The position numbers and the translations under genes are program-made. Shown one piece after another: positions 17,968 to 30,520 of a stretch of 64,000 bases of DNA. Below the pieces are notes generated by a model that had not been told where the DNA came from, made no database searches, and was given only the letters and a program-made list of their open reading frames with translations. The DNA is from Hofstenia miamia. Taxonomy: Eukaryota > Xenacoelomorpha > Acoela > Hofsteniidae. The stretch is taken from NCBI GenBank assembly GCA_900660155.1, contig CABFPE010000632.1, forward strand, positions 15,741-79,740, written 5' to 3'. Every line of letters starts with the position of its first letter. Positions within the stretch are counted from its first letter, which is position 1.

Positions 17968-20900
17968 GTATGTTTCTGTTTAATAATTTACTTCGTATTT
18001 TAACTTATTGAAACGCGTTTAATACGGAGAATGTGAACATCTTAACGGTATTTTAACCTTATTAACTATATTAACTTTTAGTTTGATCTAGTAATTACCA
18101 AGAGTTAAACGACACCTAATGTTATGAGGTCATATATATTTGGCATAGATCATAACAACTTTTTCAGTAAATTTAATGATGTCAATGATTTCTGATGAGC
18201 TTGTTTACCTGCAGATTGAAGTTATCTAGTGGAATGTAAAAATATTTTGAAAATCACCTTTCAACAAAATCAAAACAATATTTAGAAATTTGATGAAAAG
18301 CAGTTTTGTTTGTAATAAATATTAATAGGGATGTTTAATGTTGAAGTCTTTTAATCTTAATGTTTTAATGTTGTCATCGCGAGAGCCTTGAGTTTGTTTT
18401 TGAATAGTTGGGCTGCATTCTGCTAACGGACTCAATATCATTTGCATGTCCTGTTTAGTAAGTTATCAGCAAATTCTGTCAATTTCCTATACTTTTTCTT
18501 TTACATTACTGAAACAGAATGTTCTAAGAAATTTTGTTGTATTGTGTACGTTTTTTAGATTCAATTTGAAACATGTCCTTCAATAGGAAACATATTTCTT
18601 AAATTACTTCTAAAAAATGTACAGCTAGAGGCGCCACTTCAATTGTTATATTACAATCAAAGAAGTAGCTGTGATTTCAATGTGTTAATGCCTTTAAAAC
18701 CTAATTATTTTCAGTGAGATTTTATATTTTGGTTTATATGATTGGAAATGAAAGACTAATAATAATCAGTTCATGAGCAAAATAGATTGAGCAACATTTT
18801 GTATCTTTGCGTATTTTCTTTAGCTTGAATAACCTCATCATATTTTTATAATTTTGAGAATTATTTATCACTCATTCGCTATGAGGTTTGCTTTAACAAC
18901 CAATAAAAACATATCAAAAAAGTATAAAAAACAAGCATTCCTTTAATTAATATTGGTCGCATTACTCATTACAATGGTTCGCATGGTTGGATAAAATATT
19001 ACTTTAAACAATTTTACGTTTTTGGCATTTATACAGTTGTCCTGCGGGGTGTTTTTTCAAAAACGCCAAACAGCAACTCTTATGAGATTTTCATTTAGTT
19101 ATTCATTTTTTTTAAATTGTGTGACCACAATAATTGTATTTTGCCTTGAAAATAATGGAAATGTTATACAGGAGTGGTTGCATAATTTCAACTTGCTTGG
19201 TGCATCGTCGGTGATATTACTGAAGTTGAGAATAATCGAACACTTAAACATTAATTCAACGTCTAAAGAAATCTATTTTGGCAGTTTAACGGACTTTGTT
19301 GTCTCTCTTTTTTAATAACAATTAATTTTGCGCTTTTAGTCAAGTTCCTCCAGATGAACCATCCCGTCTTTCAAATTCGCAAAAAGGGTGTTCATGTTCA
19401 TTGTACATAAGCGAATTAAATTGAAACATTGGGTTGCTCCAATATGCTGTCATCGTCGTTCATTCGGTTTTGGACTCTCTTGCCTCATGATTTGCTGAGT
19501 TAGGACTGACTCTGGGTTGAGCAACCCATTCACCAACTGTTACATAATTGTCTGAAACATAAAGGTCTTCCTATATGGCTGTTTCGTCGCCAACAGCAAA
19601 GACTTCTGCATCATTCTCGTCTTCCTGGATAAACCCAATGTGCTTAAAGCAATTAGCAGTAGTCTACTTGGTCACATTCTTCCATATGCGCTTAAACATA
19701 CATAATGCATGGAGTAAATTCATTTGGTCCTGGCTTCCTGCATTAATGGAATATATGCGATGTCTAACAACATCTGTGCAATAGAAATCTTTAAGATTCT
19801 TATTCACGTCAATGTTATTTGCTTGAGAATTTGCACCCGCATTCAGGGGAGGGGAGTATAACTTATGAGCGAACATTTGTTACCCCCGGGAATTTGAGTC
19901 AAACAATTGGCTAATGTGATGGCAATATTCCAGTATTTTCCTCCAACTCAAGATCCAGGCCTTATCAACGACAAATCTTTATGCACACGCGAAGTTTGAT
20001 GTATTACGCATCTGAAAACTGCAGCTGGCAGCAGTAAACCCATAATTAAATAACTATTGTGAAAGCAGAAGTTGATTGTATGCAAACAGATGACGCTTGG
20101 GACACAGAAATTAGTTGAAATTAAGCAAATTTAACATTATACAAGTTGACATTATACGAATTTCTCCAATCATTAAACATGTGCTTTCACCAGTAAAACT
20201 AGCCCTGTTGATAATATACAAATGTTACTAATATACCAGTTGAAATTATCCAAATACTACTTTATATTGCAAACATACCTTTGTTATTTAAATTTTTTGC
20301 TTGCATTTGTTCAATTCCATAAGTTGCATGAATGGTCAATTAAATTGGACCATATAAATTGTAATTTCGTTTTAAATATTTAATATTGTCTTATGAAATC
20401 ATTACTAAATTTTTTTTCATTTGTACTTTTAACAACTTAAGACTTTGTTTGCTCTCGTTTTAATGCGTTAAAAGCGTTGGTTATATGAGTAAACAGGGAT
20501 TTTTGATAAAATTCTTTTGCCCTTTGATGATAAAGAAAGTCATGCTTTCGTTGATAGCATCAAGTGTAGAAAAATCATTTTTGCACTTGTGAATTGATGA
20601 ATCTCAGTTATCGAAGCTTGACAATTACGGGCATGCCAATCTAATTTCGTCGATATCAGTTTTGCTAAGGCTTATTTGATATTACCTAATAATAATTCGA
20701 TACTCATGTTTCCCTACAATCGCAGATTTAAATTGTCTATGCTTTGAAGAAAAGGCAGTAGAATCTTGTTTTTCCTGATTAAATTTGAAAAGTGAAAGAA
20801 AATTAGTCTTGGTTCTAATAAAATAATACATGTTATATTGGAAATGTTAAATGTTCATTTCCCAGTAGACACAGCCTGGATTAGGTTTTAGTTGGAAAAG

Positions 20901-21026
20901 TGTGCAAACGAAATCTTACATTGGAATAATGAAAGAAAGTTTTTTTGGCAATCTTTTGCTTTTAGAAATATTAGTTATCAATGCATGTATATTTGTGTAA
21001 AATTTGCAAGATACTTTGTCATTTAG
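17968..21026 (+). other. NSFL1C intron 1, 3059 bp, with a Tigger relic
   Basis: The intron starts GTATGT and ends TTTAG just before GGACGTTG. The reading frame joins as ...RRLG/TLSDIAQ, matching p47. It is AT-rich. Apart from a pogo/Tigger fragment (about 19440-20040), I see nothing recognisable; the open frame at 19022-19315 resembles no family. Confidence 0.88.
19440..20040 (-). pseudogene. pogo/Tigger-type transposase fragment
   Basis: On the minus strand the frame reads NKNLKDFYCTDVVRHRIYSI, then FKRIWKNVTK, a stop, then TTANCFKHIGFIQEDE. The pattern ...AW..VT..TI.NCF+KAGF is the hallmark just after the DDE nuclease in pogo/Tigger (CENP-B-like) transposases, preceded by a PPLNAGAN stretch in the place of the usual PPNTTSxxQPMD. 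The fragment covers only the C-terminal third and has at least two in-frame stops. Old insertion; no ends found. Confidence 0.68.
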
Positions 21027-21895
21027 GGACGTTGTCCGACATCGCCCAGAAAGATGACAGTTCTTCTGATGAGGAAGGACAGCGCTTTTATGCTGGTGGC
21101 GGGGAACACAGTGGTCAACAAATTGTTGGCCCTGGAAGAAAAAAAAATGCAGGCAAAGTCATTGATAATTTATTTCAAGGTGCTAAAGAACATGGTGCAG
21201 AAGTAGTTGATAGAACAACTAAAAATAAAAAGGCGCCAACACAAGCATTCGTTGGCACTGGATTTAAACTTGGGGGTGTGAGTCCAGGAGATTCTGTCAG
21301 TGTTAAAGGTGAAAAACTTCAATCGCCCCCTTTAGATATAGTGTTAAAGTTGTGGAAAAATGGTTTTTCTATAAATGACGAAGAACTACGGCCTTATGAT
21401 GATCCACAATCCAGAGAATTTCTCGAAAAGGTGACTAATGGTGAAATTCCTCCTGAGCTTGTAAGTCGTGCAAAGGGTGAGAAACTGAATTTAGATATGG
21501 AAGACCATCGTAATGAAGATTACGTGTCTCCCAAAAAAATTTTGAAGCCGTTTTCTGGAACTGGTCATACCTTAGGTTCAGTCGTCTCTGCTACAGTAGT
21601 CGAACCAGTTTCTCCTGTAATTCCTGGGGAACTTGGAATTGCTTTAGATGAAAATAGCCCTGTAACTACACTACAACTAAGATTATCGGATGGTTCTTTC
21701 GTAAAACAGCGTTTTAACCTTTCTCACACCGTTGCTGACATTAAGAAACACTTGCGAAGTCAGAGACCAAATTTGAGAAGTTCAACTTTGGAACTACAAA
21801 CTACGTTTCCAAAAAAAGTGTTATCAAATGATTCGGATACTTTGAGTGCATTGGGTTTACACAATGCAGTTGTTATTGTAAAAATAGTTGATTAG
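21027..21895 (+). CDS. NSFL1C: NSFL1 cofactor p47, coding exon 2 (SEP and UBX domains)
   Basis: p47 is the adaptor that directs the p97/VCP ATPase to Golgi, ER and nuclear membrane fusion. Exon 2 encodes the conserved EEGQRFYAGGGEHSGQQIVG linker, FQGAKEHGAEVV, the SEP domain (about 168-235; VLKLWKNGFSINDEELRPY, LDMEDHRNEDY) and a C-terminal UBX domain (about 281-360) with TTFPKK, the FP-containing loop that docks on the p97 N domain. It ends at TAG 21893-21895. SEP trimerises p47 and inhibits cathepsins in vertebrates. The acceptor is TTTAG at 21022-21026. Complete and apparently functional. Confidence 0.95.
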
Positions 21896-22118
21896 CTGTT
21901 TTATGTTCCTTCAATTTAAGATAATTATTTAGATGTCATTTTCTAAATACCACATAATTTTTCTTACTATATATATACAACAATCTGAGAGCAAATGTCA
22001 ACTAAAAATTCATCATGTAGTCTTCTAGACAATAATTATTTTATTTGAATTTCAATTTAAGATGTGTCTACTTGTACCTAATATAGGCCAGATTTTTGCT
22101 TTTTAGGTTTGAGTCAAG

Positions 22119-22445
22119 GTGAAGAAAATGTTAGTTAAGTTACAAATATTTTTCACGTTGACTACATCACGCTTTAGGGATAATAAAGGTAGTGAAGCAA
22201 TTCAGAAATTTGCAGGTCTGATCAATGGTGACACGGAATTGATCCAAAAAAGATTTTCTGGGGCAGTCTTTGCAACAGTACTAAAGCTTACACATGCCAA
22301 CACAAGACATCTACGGTGCATGGAGTGTGAGCGTATGTTTTCAGAGCAGAAAGCTCTCAATCGTTATGTCAGAAATGACCATACGCAGATCTCCAGTAAG
22401 GAAGCGGACGCTAATATCTGGAAGTGTATAGCAGAGAACTGTTAA
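22119..22445 (+). CDS. Hypothetical ORF with a degenerate C2H2 zinc finger
   Basis: An open frame of 108 codons without a recognised family. It ends with CMECERMFSEQKALNRYVRNDH, spaced like a C2H2 finger, but the first zinc-binding histidine is tyrosine. The ORF stops 11 bp before the TAA duplication of the inverted-repeat element at 22457, so it may be a gene fragment cut by that insertion or chance. The copy at 23214-23462 arises from a false assembly duplication, not a second gene. Confidence 0.3.
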   Translation: MKKMLVKLQIFFTLTTSRFRDNKGSEAIQKFAGLINGDTELIQKRFSGAVFATVLKLTHANTRHLRCMECERMFSEQKALNRYVRNDHTQISSKEADANIWKCIAENC

Positions 22446-23231
22446 AAGTCGTATAAAGCCCATGCTACACGAACAACTTTTGTCACCAATTTCTGTCGTC
22501 TGAACGAACAACTTTTGTCCCCAACTTTTGTTGTTGATTTGGTATGCTACACGAACGATTTTAGTTGGCGACAAAATTGGTGATAAAAGTTGTTTGTGTA
22601 GCATAGTATTACAACAACTTTTTATATTTCAGTTACTTCATTAAAAAATATTTAAGCAAAATTACACAAATATCCGAATATGCAGAAATATTTAAAATAA
22701 GAAATTTTAATATTGCTCATTTAACATAACTGTTGAAATAAAATATTAAAATATTTTTCAATAATAAATTTTTGGAATATGCAGCAGCAACAAGCTATTT
22801 TATGTTATATTTTAATGTCTTTATTGAAACAATATATATTGTTTCAATATCTGAATTTGTATTTTCTTGAATATTATTAAACGGCGCGTGATGAAAGGTT
22901 TGTTTACATTCCTAAATGAGTGATCGTAATAATGGCCTGAATTTGAGCGGCAAATTGCTTAATTATAGCGCGCATTTCACTAAATCATGGAATATGTCAA
23001 CTGTGTGGTCACGTGAAGATCTGATTAAATTATAAAATATATAAATTACATGTTTAGTTTTAACGATCTTCATTCATTAAAAATTAATATTTATTATTTT
23101 AACACACTTGTAAACCAATAATTCCAAAATGCATAAAATACGTATTCTCGAACTATGATTTAAAATTCGGTGATAAACTGAAATGGGTAATGCTTTAATT
23201 TTAATGCAAGACAATGTTACGTACTAACTTC
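22216..23231. repeat. False duplication, copy 1 (contig end)
   Basis: Last 1016 bp before the N at 23232; identical in the compared rows to 23233-24248 (offset 1017). Confidence 0.93.
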
Positions 23232-25104
23232 NGTCTGATCAATGGTGACACGGAATTGATCCAAAAAAGATTTTCTGGGGCAGTCTTTGCAACAGTACTA
23301 AAGCTTACACATGCCAACACAAGACATCTACGGTGCATGGAGTGTGAGCGTATGTTTTCAGAGCAGAAAGCTCTCAATCGTTATGTCAGAAATGACCATA
23401 CGCAGATCTCCAGTAAGGAAGCGGACGCTAATATCTGGAAGTGTATAGCAGAGAACTGTTAAAAGTCGTATAAAGCCCATGCTACACGAACAACTTTTGT
23501 CACCAATTTCTGTCGTCTGAACGAACAACTTTTGTCCCCAACTTTTGTTGTTGATTTGGTATGCTACACGAACGATTTTAGTTGGCGACAAAATTGGTGA
23601 TAAAAGTTGTTTGTGTAGCATAGTATTACAACAACTTTTTATATTTCAGTTACTTCATTAAAAAATATTTAAGCAAAATTACACAAATATCCGAATATGC
23701 AGAAATATTTAAAATAAGAAATTTTAATATTGCTCATTTAACATAACTGTTGAAATAAAATATTAAAATATTTTTCAATAATAAATTTTTGGAATATGCA
23801 GCAGCAACAAGCTATTTTATGTTATATTTTAATGTCTTTATTGAAACAATATATATTGTTTCAATATCTGAATTTGTATTTTCTTGAATATTATTAAACG
23901 GCGCGTGATGAAAGGTTTGTTTACATTCCTAAATGAGTGATCGTAATAATGGCCTGAATTTGAGCGGCAAATTGCTTAATTATAGCGCGCATTTCACTAA
24001 ATCATGGAATATGTCAACTGTGTGGTCACGTGAAGATCTGATTAAATTATAAAATATATAAATTACATGTTTAGTTTTAACGATCTTCATTCATTAAAAA
24101 TTAATATTTATTATTTTAACACACTTGTAAACCAATAATTCCAAAATGCATAAAATACGTATTCTCGAACTATGATTTAAAATTCGGTGATAAACTGAAA
24201 TGGGTAATGCTTTAATTTTAATGCAAGACAATGTTACGTACTAACTTCCTCGTGTTGATTGAGTATCTTTTAATCGCTGAAAAACTATCTCATTTAATGA
24301 AATCACATTATTAAAAATACGATTATCATGGAGCTATCGCGGCCTACAGAACAGTATGTAAACTGTGTCGATGCGTATTTTCATTGGAGAGCGGATTACT
24401 ACTGTGTAATAATGAAGAAATTACGATTGATGTTGTTTGCTTTGAAATTTTAAGCAAGCATCAACTGCCTACACTGTTTAAACAATACGTGAATCAGCAA
24501 ACCTATGCCGTGATTGAGTTCCCAATCTACATCGATGTAATATTATTTTACTGCTCGAGAAGTCCAATTGTTTTGTTTGCTACAAAGGATATTTTTTGAT
24601 GACTTAATCGTTTTAATTTAATGTTTATATGCGAAGTATGTACAAAAGAAATGTCTACGTAATGACATATTTTTTTTAACATAAAAAGTACGCATCATGA
24701 TTATTTATTCTATAAACTAGCTAATTTTAAATTTTTCAGTGAAAATATACTCTGAAAACGAATGCAATGATAGCTTAGAATTGTTTATTTATCTTTGCAG
24801 GTGATAATTGATAGAAAGTTGGAGAATATTTCTCTGACAAAAAAGTTGGTCGGAGCACCCTGCTACACGAACAACTTTTGTCATTTAATTACATAACGAC
24901 TAACGTTGGCAAAAGGGGTGCTACACGAACAATTTTTATTGTACAATTTTTGTTGGACCGAACTGACAATTTTTGTTGGTCGGAACGAACAACTTTAGTC
25001 TAGATAATTACTCCCGATTTTAGTTGTGGAAGAAGGGTGCTACACGAGCGATTTTCGTTGGCCAACAAAAATTGGCGACAAAAGCTGTTCGTGTAGCATG
25101 GGCT
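22457..25104. mobile_element. Non-autonomous inverted-repeat DNA transposon with TAA duplication (PIF/Harbinger-like?)
   Basis: Ends are AGCCCATGCTACACGAACA and its inverse TGTTCGTGTAGCATGGGCT, flanked by TAA on each side (22454-22456 and 25105-25107). A 3-bp TWA duplication is typical of PIF/Harbinger. The motif GCTACACGAACRAYTTTTGT recurs several times in both orientations inside each end (for example 22549-22608 is itself a small palindrome). No transposase is seen; the open frame at 24384-24599 matches nothing. The drawn length includes a false duplication of about 1016 bp, so the real element is near 1.63 kb. Confidence 0.7.
23233..24248. repeat. False duplication, copy 2 (contig start)
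   Basis: First 1016 bp after the N at 23232. End-of-contig equals start-of-contig is the classic sign of an overlap that was scaffolded rather than merged. Confidence 0.93.
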
Positions 25105-25107
25105 TAA

Positions 25108-26004
25108 GAGTAAAGGTTGGTATTTACGGCACATTAAGACCTGTCACTCCAACCTTTCAGAACATGCAACGTAGGAAGCTTCAAGGCTTCTGCTGTCAAT
25201 CGGGGGGTAGGGGGGTGTTGATGGGGCCAAGTCTGTATCGTTCCCTTTTGACTTTGTGGTGAATTTCTTCCCAGAGCTTCTGGACTAGATCTGGTCGGTA
25301 CCATACAAGCTTTAGCGTTTTGTTAGGAGCCCCCACCACAGCTAAGTAAAATATAAGCAGCAGCAAGCGTAATTACTTCAAATTGTCTCAATTGATAGCT
25401 GAGTGAATCCTAAACATTCACTCTTGCCTTGAAAATTTTTCAAACGATTGTTACTGTTTTGGCTATCCTCTCAATATCCGAGTTTGAGTCCCAATTAGAA
25501 TGATATAGATTAGAATATTTGTTAAGAGTCCAAGAAATAATATAAGTAATAAGTCATACTGATGTTGATGTAAACGCAAAATATCGAAAAATATTTACAA
25601 AATTGCTTTTTTAATTAACAAAGTCATGTAGTTTTTGTAATTTGTTATTGGTAGGTATTAAAATAGAGCATTGCCGTTGAAAAGCAGTTACTTTCAAATT
25701 AAATGTTCAGCATCAAACGTATTTGCACGTCTAGTGGCATCTGAAATTTTCTTTCGCAATTATGAATATAACTGGCAGATATTACAGAGCAAATCCTGTG
25801 GAAATGTCAATCAAAAATACAGTTCGTTATTTACCACTAAAATTTACGATCATCGTAGAAATACCATACACGTCAATTGAAGGATGAAATCGAAAAAACC
25901 ATGTTCCAGCGTGCTAACAAATGAACTTTTACTTAAGGCTGAACGAAATCTATGCATAGAGCTCTTATAATATAAAAAACTTGAAAATATGCTTAGAATA
26001 TTGT
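25108..26004. other. Unassigned stretch
   Basis: No recognised gene. A G-rich run (GGGGGGTAGGGGGGTG near 25202) and two short open frames are present without family resemblance. The sequence directly after 25107 may continue whatever the element at 22457 interrupted. Confidence 0.4.
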
Positions 26005-26435
26005 TTAACCTCGTCAGTCCTTTTGTCCTTTACAGAGGACACGGCATTCTTCGCTGCTATGCAGCAGATGAATTGAATAGACAATGACGCATCAATAAAT
26101 CATTTATTGATGGCTCCCTCTAGCAGCAAAACTGATTGTCAGTCACAATGCATTACTCCGTTTTGGGTTCAAAGTTCATTTACCGATACAAACTAATACC
26201 ATATATCTCATCATATTGTCATCGCAATAAATCAACATTCATTTAGACTACATACATCAAATTTCAAAGGCTGATAGGAAATTTATCGCAGATTTCAATA
26301 GGGAATATCTTAGGTTCAAATTCGAAACCAATTTTAACTAAATTTTTACTAAAGACTGTCCTGTTGAGAGGACAAATTGGACTTAATATCTATAAATGGA
26401 ATTCTTGAGATAAATTTCCTATCTAACAAATAGGC

Positions 26436-27760
26436 ATGGAGAATTCTTTGGATACCTCATATATCAGTCATCTTCGTTGGAAACGCAATTATCCACTAAC
26501 CGACGAGATCATTTTCAGCAAAGACGATTCTGATTTTGAAGATATCGAAAACAACAAACCAAACAATGAATGCCGAAATGAGGTAGATGCCCTTCAAAAT
26601 GCCATGGACGAAAATGCTACTGAGAAATATGACAGTGAATCATCAGGTGAAGATATACCTTCAGGGAGCTGTCGCAAAACCGATCAGTGTCTAATTCACG
26701 AGATCAGCACTGGATAACAAACAACGAGTTTCAATTCTCAGAAAATACAACTATCACAATTGATGATGTCACAGCTTTCGAAGATGCGCATGAGTTAGCA
26801 CGCAACAAAGCTCCAATTGCGCGATTTCATGAGTATATTCCAAAGTCACTTATAGTAATAATGGCCGAAAATACAATGCGAAAAATTATTGAATCGTCTG
26901 AAATTGTCAATGTAACCCCATCAATGATTCTTCACTTCTTTGCTGTCAGTCTAAAAATGTCTAAAAATGGTGCATTATGTTGGTTCACGAACTTTTGTAG
27001 ATGAATATGCGGACATGAGCCAAGGGGAGGCTGCTGTTCGTGCTTTAACCCTGAATGTGCCAGAAAGTGCGACAATCTACATCGACAGATTTTTTACAAG
27101 TGTAAAACTTGCTGATTCCTGATTGAAATCTGGATGGCGAATTAGTGGTCCCCTTACAAAAAACCGAATTCCTAAAGCTCTGCGGAACAAAATTCCTCCT
27201 GAATCGACACCACGAGGCGAGTCCACAGTTTTTGTTTGGCAGGACAGCAAAATAGCGTTGACCACTTGGAAAGATAGTAAAATGGTTCTTCTTCTAAGCA
27301 CAGCTGAAGCTACATATCCCATTCAAAATTGTAAACGCTGGGTTAAGGGTAAGAATACAAAACAAACATTATCACGGCCCATTGCTGATCAAAATACAAC
27401 AAACAGATGGAGGTGTTGACTTGATGGACTGGATTCTTGTATTGTACCCTCATTACAATTGTAAAACTCGCAAGTGGACAATTAGAGTGATTCTTCACTT
27501 GGTTCACTTAGTCGTGGCCAATATTTGGTTTGAAATGGGCAAGAAAAATTCCTTTTTTGAATTTGCACAAGATCTTTCTGAAAAAATTCTAGTTGAAGCC
27601 AATAAATGGGAGAGGCGGAGTAACATACCACCAGCACGTGTTGCCTATTCAGAAATGCTAACTTTGTCACAGAGAACTTCAGATTGCCATATGCCCATGT
27701 TTGACATGGAGAGAGGCCATGCAAGCCAGTGCCGATTTGTCAATAAAAATTGTTGTGGAA
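26436..27760 (+). pseudogene. piggyBac transposase, internally deleted and interrupted by a Polinton
   Basis: An acidic N-terminus (DDSDFEDIE, DSESSGEDI) is followed after a frameshift by ITIDDVTAFEDAHELARNKA, then the catalytic core in pieces: IYIDRFFTSVKLAD (second catalytic aspartate region), TTWKDSKMVLLLSTAE, GGVDLMDWILVLYPHYNCK (third aspartate region) and RKWTIRVILHLVHLVVANIW. The segment that should hold the first catalytic aspartate (LDEQ...FRGR) is missing, so an internal deletion is present. The C-terminal cysteine-rich finger begins (SQCRF, NCCGK) and is cut at 27760; it resumes at 40683 beyond the Polinton (YWRCEGCQVPLCLK). Confidence 0.9.
27755..27760. repeat. Polinton P1 target duplication, left (GTGGAA)
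   Basis: GTGGAA immediately outside the AGTAGTAT terminus; the same six bases follow the other end at 40677-40682. A 6-bp duplication is standard for Polintons. Confidence 0.95.
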
Positions 27761-28280
27761 AGTAGTATGCATAAAGGAGAGGAGGTTCCACAAACTGACC
27801 TTTTGACCTCTAGTGATTCATAGATATTGACGAGGGATTTTAGTGAGCCACCAGTTGATTGACAGCTCCACTAATGGGATTTCAGTGGCGTCACATACTT
27901 GATATTTTTAGGTATGTCTACTAATGGATTTCAATTAGTGATTCATGATACTTTTAATTGATTTTATGATGATTCATGTTAGGGCCCATTTTTACACTGT
28001 TTTGGTATGACTAATTTCACTTTGTTAATATCACAATTGTTTGCATTACATCTCGTTAATATATATACCTTATTATAATACATTACACTCGCTTGCATAC
28101 ATTAGATCTTGTTAATATATACCTCATTATTGTTTTTTCCATGAGTTTGGTTGATTGCATATACAGTATAATTTGGGAAAACTTTCAAAACCGCATTTCG
28201 CATTTTGTCAAAATTCATTGTTAACACACTTATCGTATCACGGTTTTTCAAGCAATAATTAATTTTTATAATTTCAATAA
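27761..28280. repeat. Polinton P1 left terminal inverted repeat
   Basis: About 520 bp, inverted match of 40165-40676. Begins AGTAGTATGCATAAAGGAG. Contains GTGTAATGTA/TTAATATATA-type short repeats that recur in the ends of P2 and P3. Confidence 0.93.
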
Positions 28281-30520
28281 CTTGCAAGTACAATGTTTAA
28301 CTCGCTTTTGGGAATTTTTTTCAAAATGACTTCACCTTGTTTTCAAAAACATGCAATTTCATTTACATAAACAATATTTTAGTTTCTAAGCAAACAAACT
28401 ATTTTAAAACTTTTTGTTAATACATTAAAACAAAATTCATCAATTTCCAAAATATAAAAACCGCGTATTTAAGTGAGCATGGTAAAGTCCACATTTTTTA
28501 AAAACAAGACAAAACACATCTATATTATACACACTACACTTATAATAATGGTATATTATACACACTACACTTATAATATTGGTAAATTACACTATTAAAA
28601 TTTGTCTATTGTATTAGCTTATCACTGCCAACATTGATGTGAGTTCATATATTCTTTTCAACCTCCGTCTTCATTTCCCATGCACTGATAATTTTCGTCA
28701 AGTCTTGTTCATCTGATGTGTGTCAATAATCACACAATGCCATCAATAAAATATATCTAAGAATCGATATAAATGTTATGCATCCGCAAAATTAAATAGG
28801 GAATAATTACGCCATGCAATTAATAATCAAGATCTTATATACACTCTCTTTTGACATATTAAATTATAACATAATTACTATCAAATAAATTAATTTGATA
28901 TATTCACTAGCAAAAAAATTACGTCCTGTGAAATATGCATGTATTCCCTCCTCTCTAACATTGATTGTTTTCTTCCCAATTCTGGTTTTCGCATGCCACC
29001 CACTTTTATCTAACTTGCATATATTGGATAATCAGAGAATCCAAAAAACATGGTTTTTGTCAGGGTAAATGCATTCAACATTCTTTCTTCTTAATGTGTT
29101 ATGCGATCATGGGAATTCATCAATGCATAGTATTTCCTTTGATAGTTAATCATCACAAACATTGGCTAAAATACAATGTTAATTTAAAATGGGGTTAATA
29201 ATTTGCTTTTACCTTCGAGAAATGATAAAACATACAATCCTCGAGAACAACAGTCTGGATTTCCTCTCTCTTACGTGTTACCATGGGGATCATATACAAG
29301 AAATTCTTTCAAATTGACGGAATTATGTAGACTCGGACATTTTTTTGCATGGTGATATTCATTCTCAACACAGTTTTTTTGTGTAGTCGGCGAAACTAAA
29401 TAAACCTTAGCAAAATATATAATTAATTTCTTCTACCATATTTATTGTATGAGATTTGTTAGCGTCAAAGGCATTCTTTCATCAGCTGATGATGGAAAAA
29501 CTTTTTTTAAAACACATGGAATCTAAATAAACCTTTTAAAAAAATATAATTAAAATATATTATACCATTTTAAAGATAAATTAAACGTGGGGAGTATATG
29601 ATGAATACCTTTTTTCAGTTGACAGGGGATCATTCAATGGAGTGTGGAAGCTAAACTATATATATAAATAATCATTCAATTTAAAATATATTATACCATT
29701 TACAAAATAAATTAAATGTATGGGTGGTATTGGAGAGATGGACTTTTTCAATTAGTGAGCAAACATTCATTGGAGGGTAATTACATCGCATGGAAAACTA
29801 AATTCACATAAATAATCAGTCAATGAAATAACTATTACCTTCTTTTACAAAATATCATGTGTTGGGAGAATCAGGTTTTTCAAATGGTGAACAAACAAAC
29901 AGGGAGCATAATCACATCACATTGCGTGGAAACTAAAATTCACATAAATAAACATTAGATTAATTAAATTATACCGTTTAAAATAAATTAGACATAACAG
30001 GAGCATTTGAGAGATCGAATGGACATGGAGAATGGGTAAACTTTTGTAAGTGAGGTAGTCAATTATTCAAATGAGGGAATTCTAAATAAAGAATTAATTT
30101 AAAATCAACATTGACAAAAAACATTACGTGGAGAAATTAAACAAATTCGCATTGAACATGGTGGAGGGAGCATGAGTGAGCAATTATGTAAAAACAGCAG
30201 AGGTAGAACATTGGAAATATCTAAATGTAAAACTTAATATTTAATTTTTTAAAAATGAATTACCATATACAAGGACTTGGAGCAGGTATAATGTGGGAGG
30301 GAGAATGAACTATGAATTACTACGTGTCGGAATCTAAAACACAAATTAATAATACATACAATATAAATTTTCATATACCTAGATGAAGATGTTCAACCTC
30401 ATCATCAATTAGTGTAGAGGTAGTAGCAATAATGGACTGTGAATTATTAATCTGTTCAATATCTAAAACAAGAGTTTAACATTATAAACATGTAAATTGT
30501 TATTACCTTTATGTCCATAT
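28280..30520 (-). other. P1: array of degenerate ~110-150 bp units between polymerase and left end
   Basis: On the minus strand, successive units start after TTTAG and finish at GGTATA- or GGTAAT-like junctions, separated by short (about 50-60 bp) AT-rich spacers. Recurrent words are ATACCATTT and AAATAAATTAAAC on the + strand. The pattern looks like a string of small exon-like blocks after the polymerase. P3 has a comparable array after its polymerase. No family match; several blocks have no open frame. Confidence 0.5.

Larger units (their letters stand above)
26009..27760 (+). mobile_element. piggyBac-like element 1, left part
   Basis: Starts at CCTCGTCAG just after TTAA (26005-26008). The right part (40683-41026) ends with the inverse CTGACGAGG followed by TTAA (41027-41030). 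TTAA duplications are diagnostic of piggyBac. Both ends also carry GAGGACA-type subterminal motifs. Without the inserted Polinton the element is about 2.1 kb, close to the family's normal size. Confidence 0.9.

Noticed and set aside
19022-19315. 97-codon frame in the p47 intron
   Set aside because: No homology recognised; Phe/Leu/Ile-rich as expected by chance in AT-rich sequence.
23214-23621. Second zinc-finger-like gene and antisense frame
   Set aside because: Exact product of the false duplication across the N at 23232.
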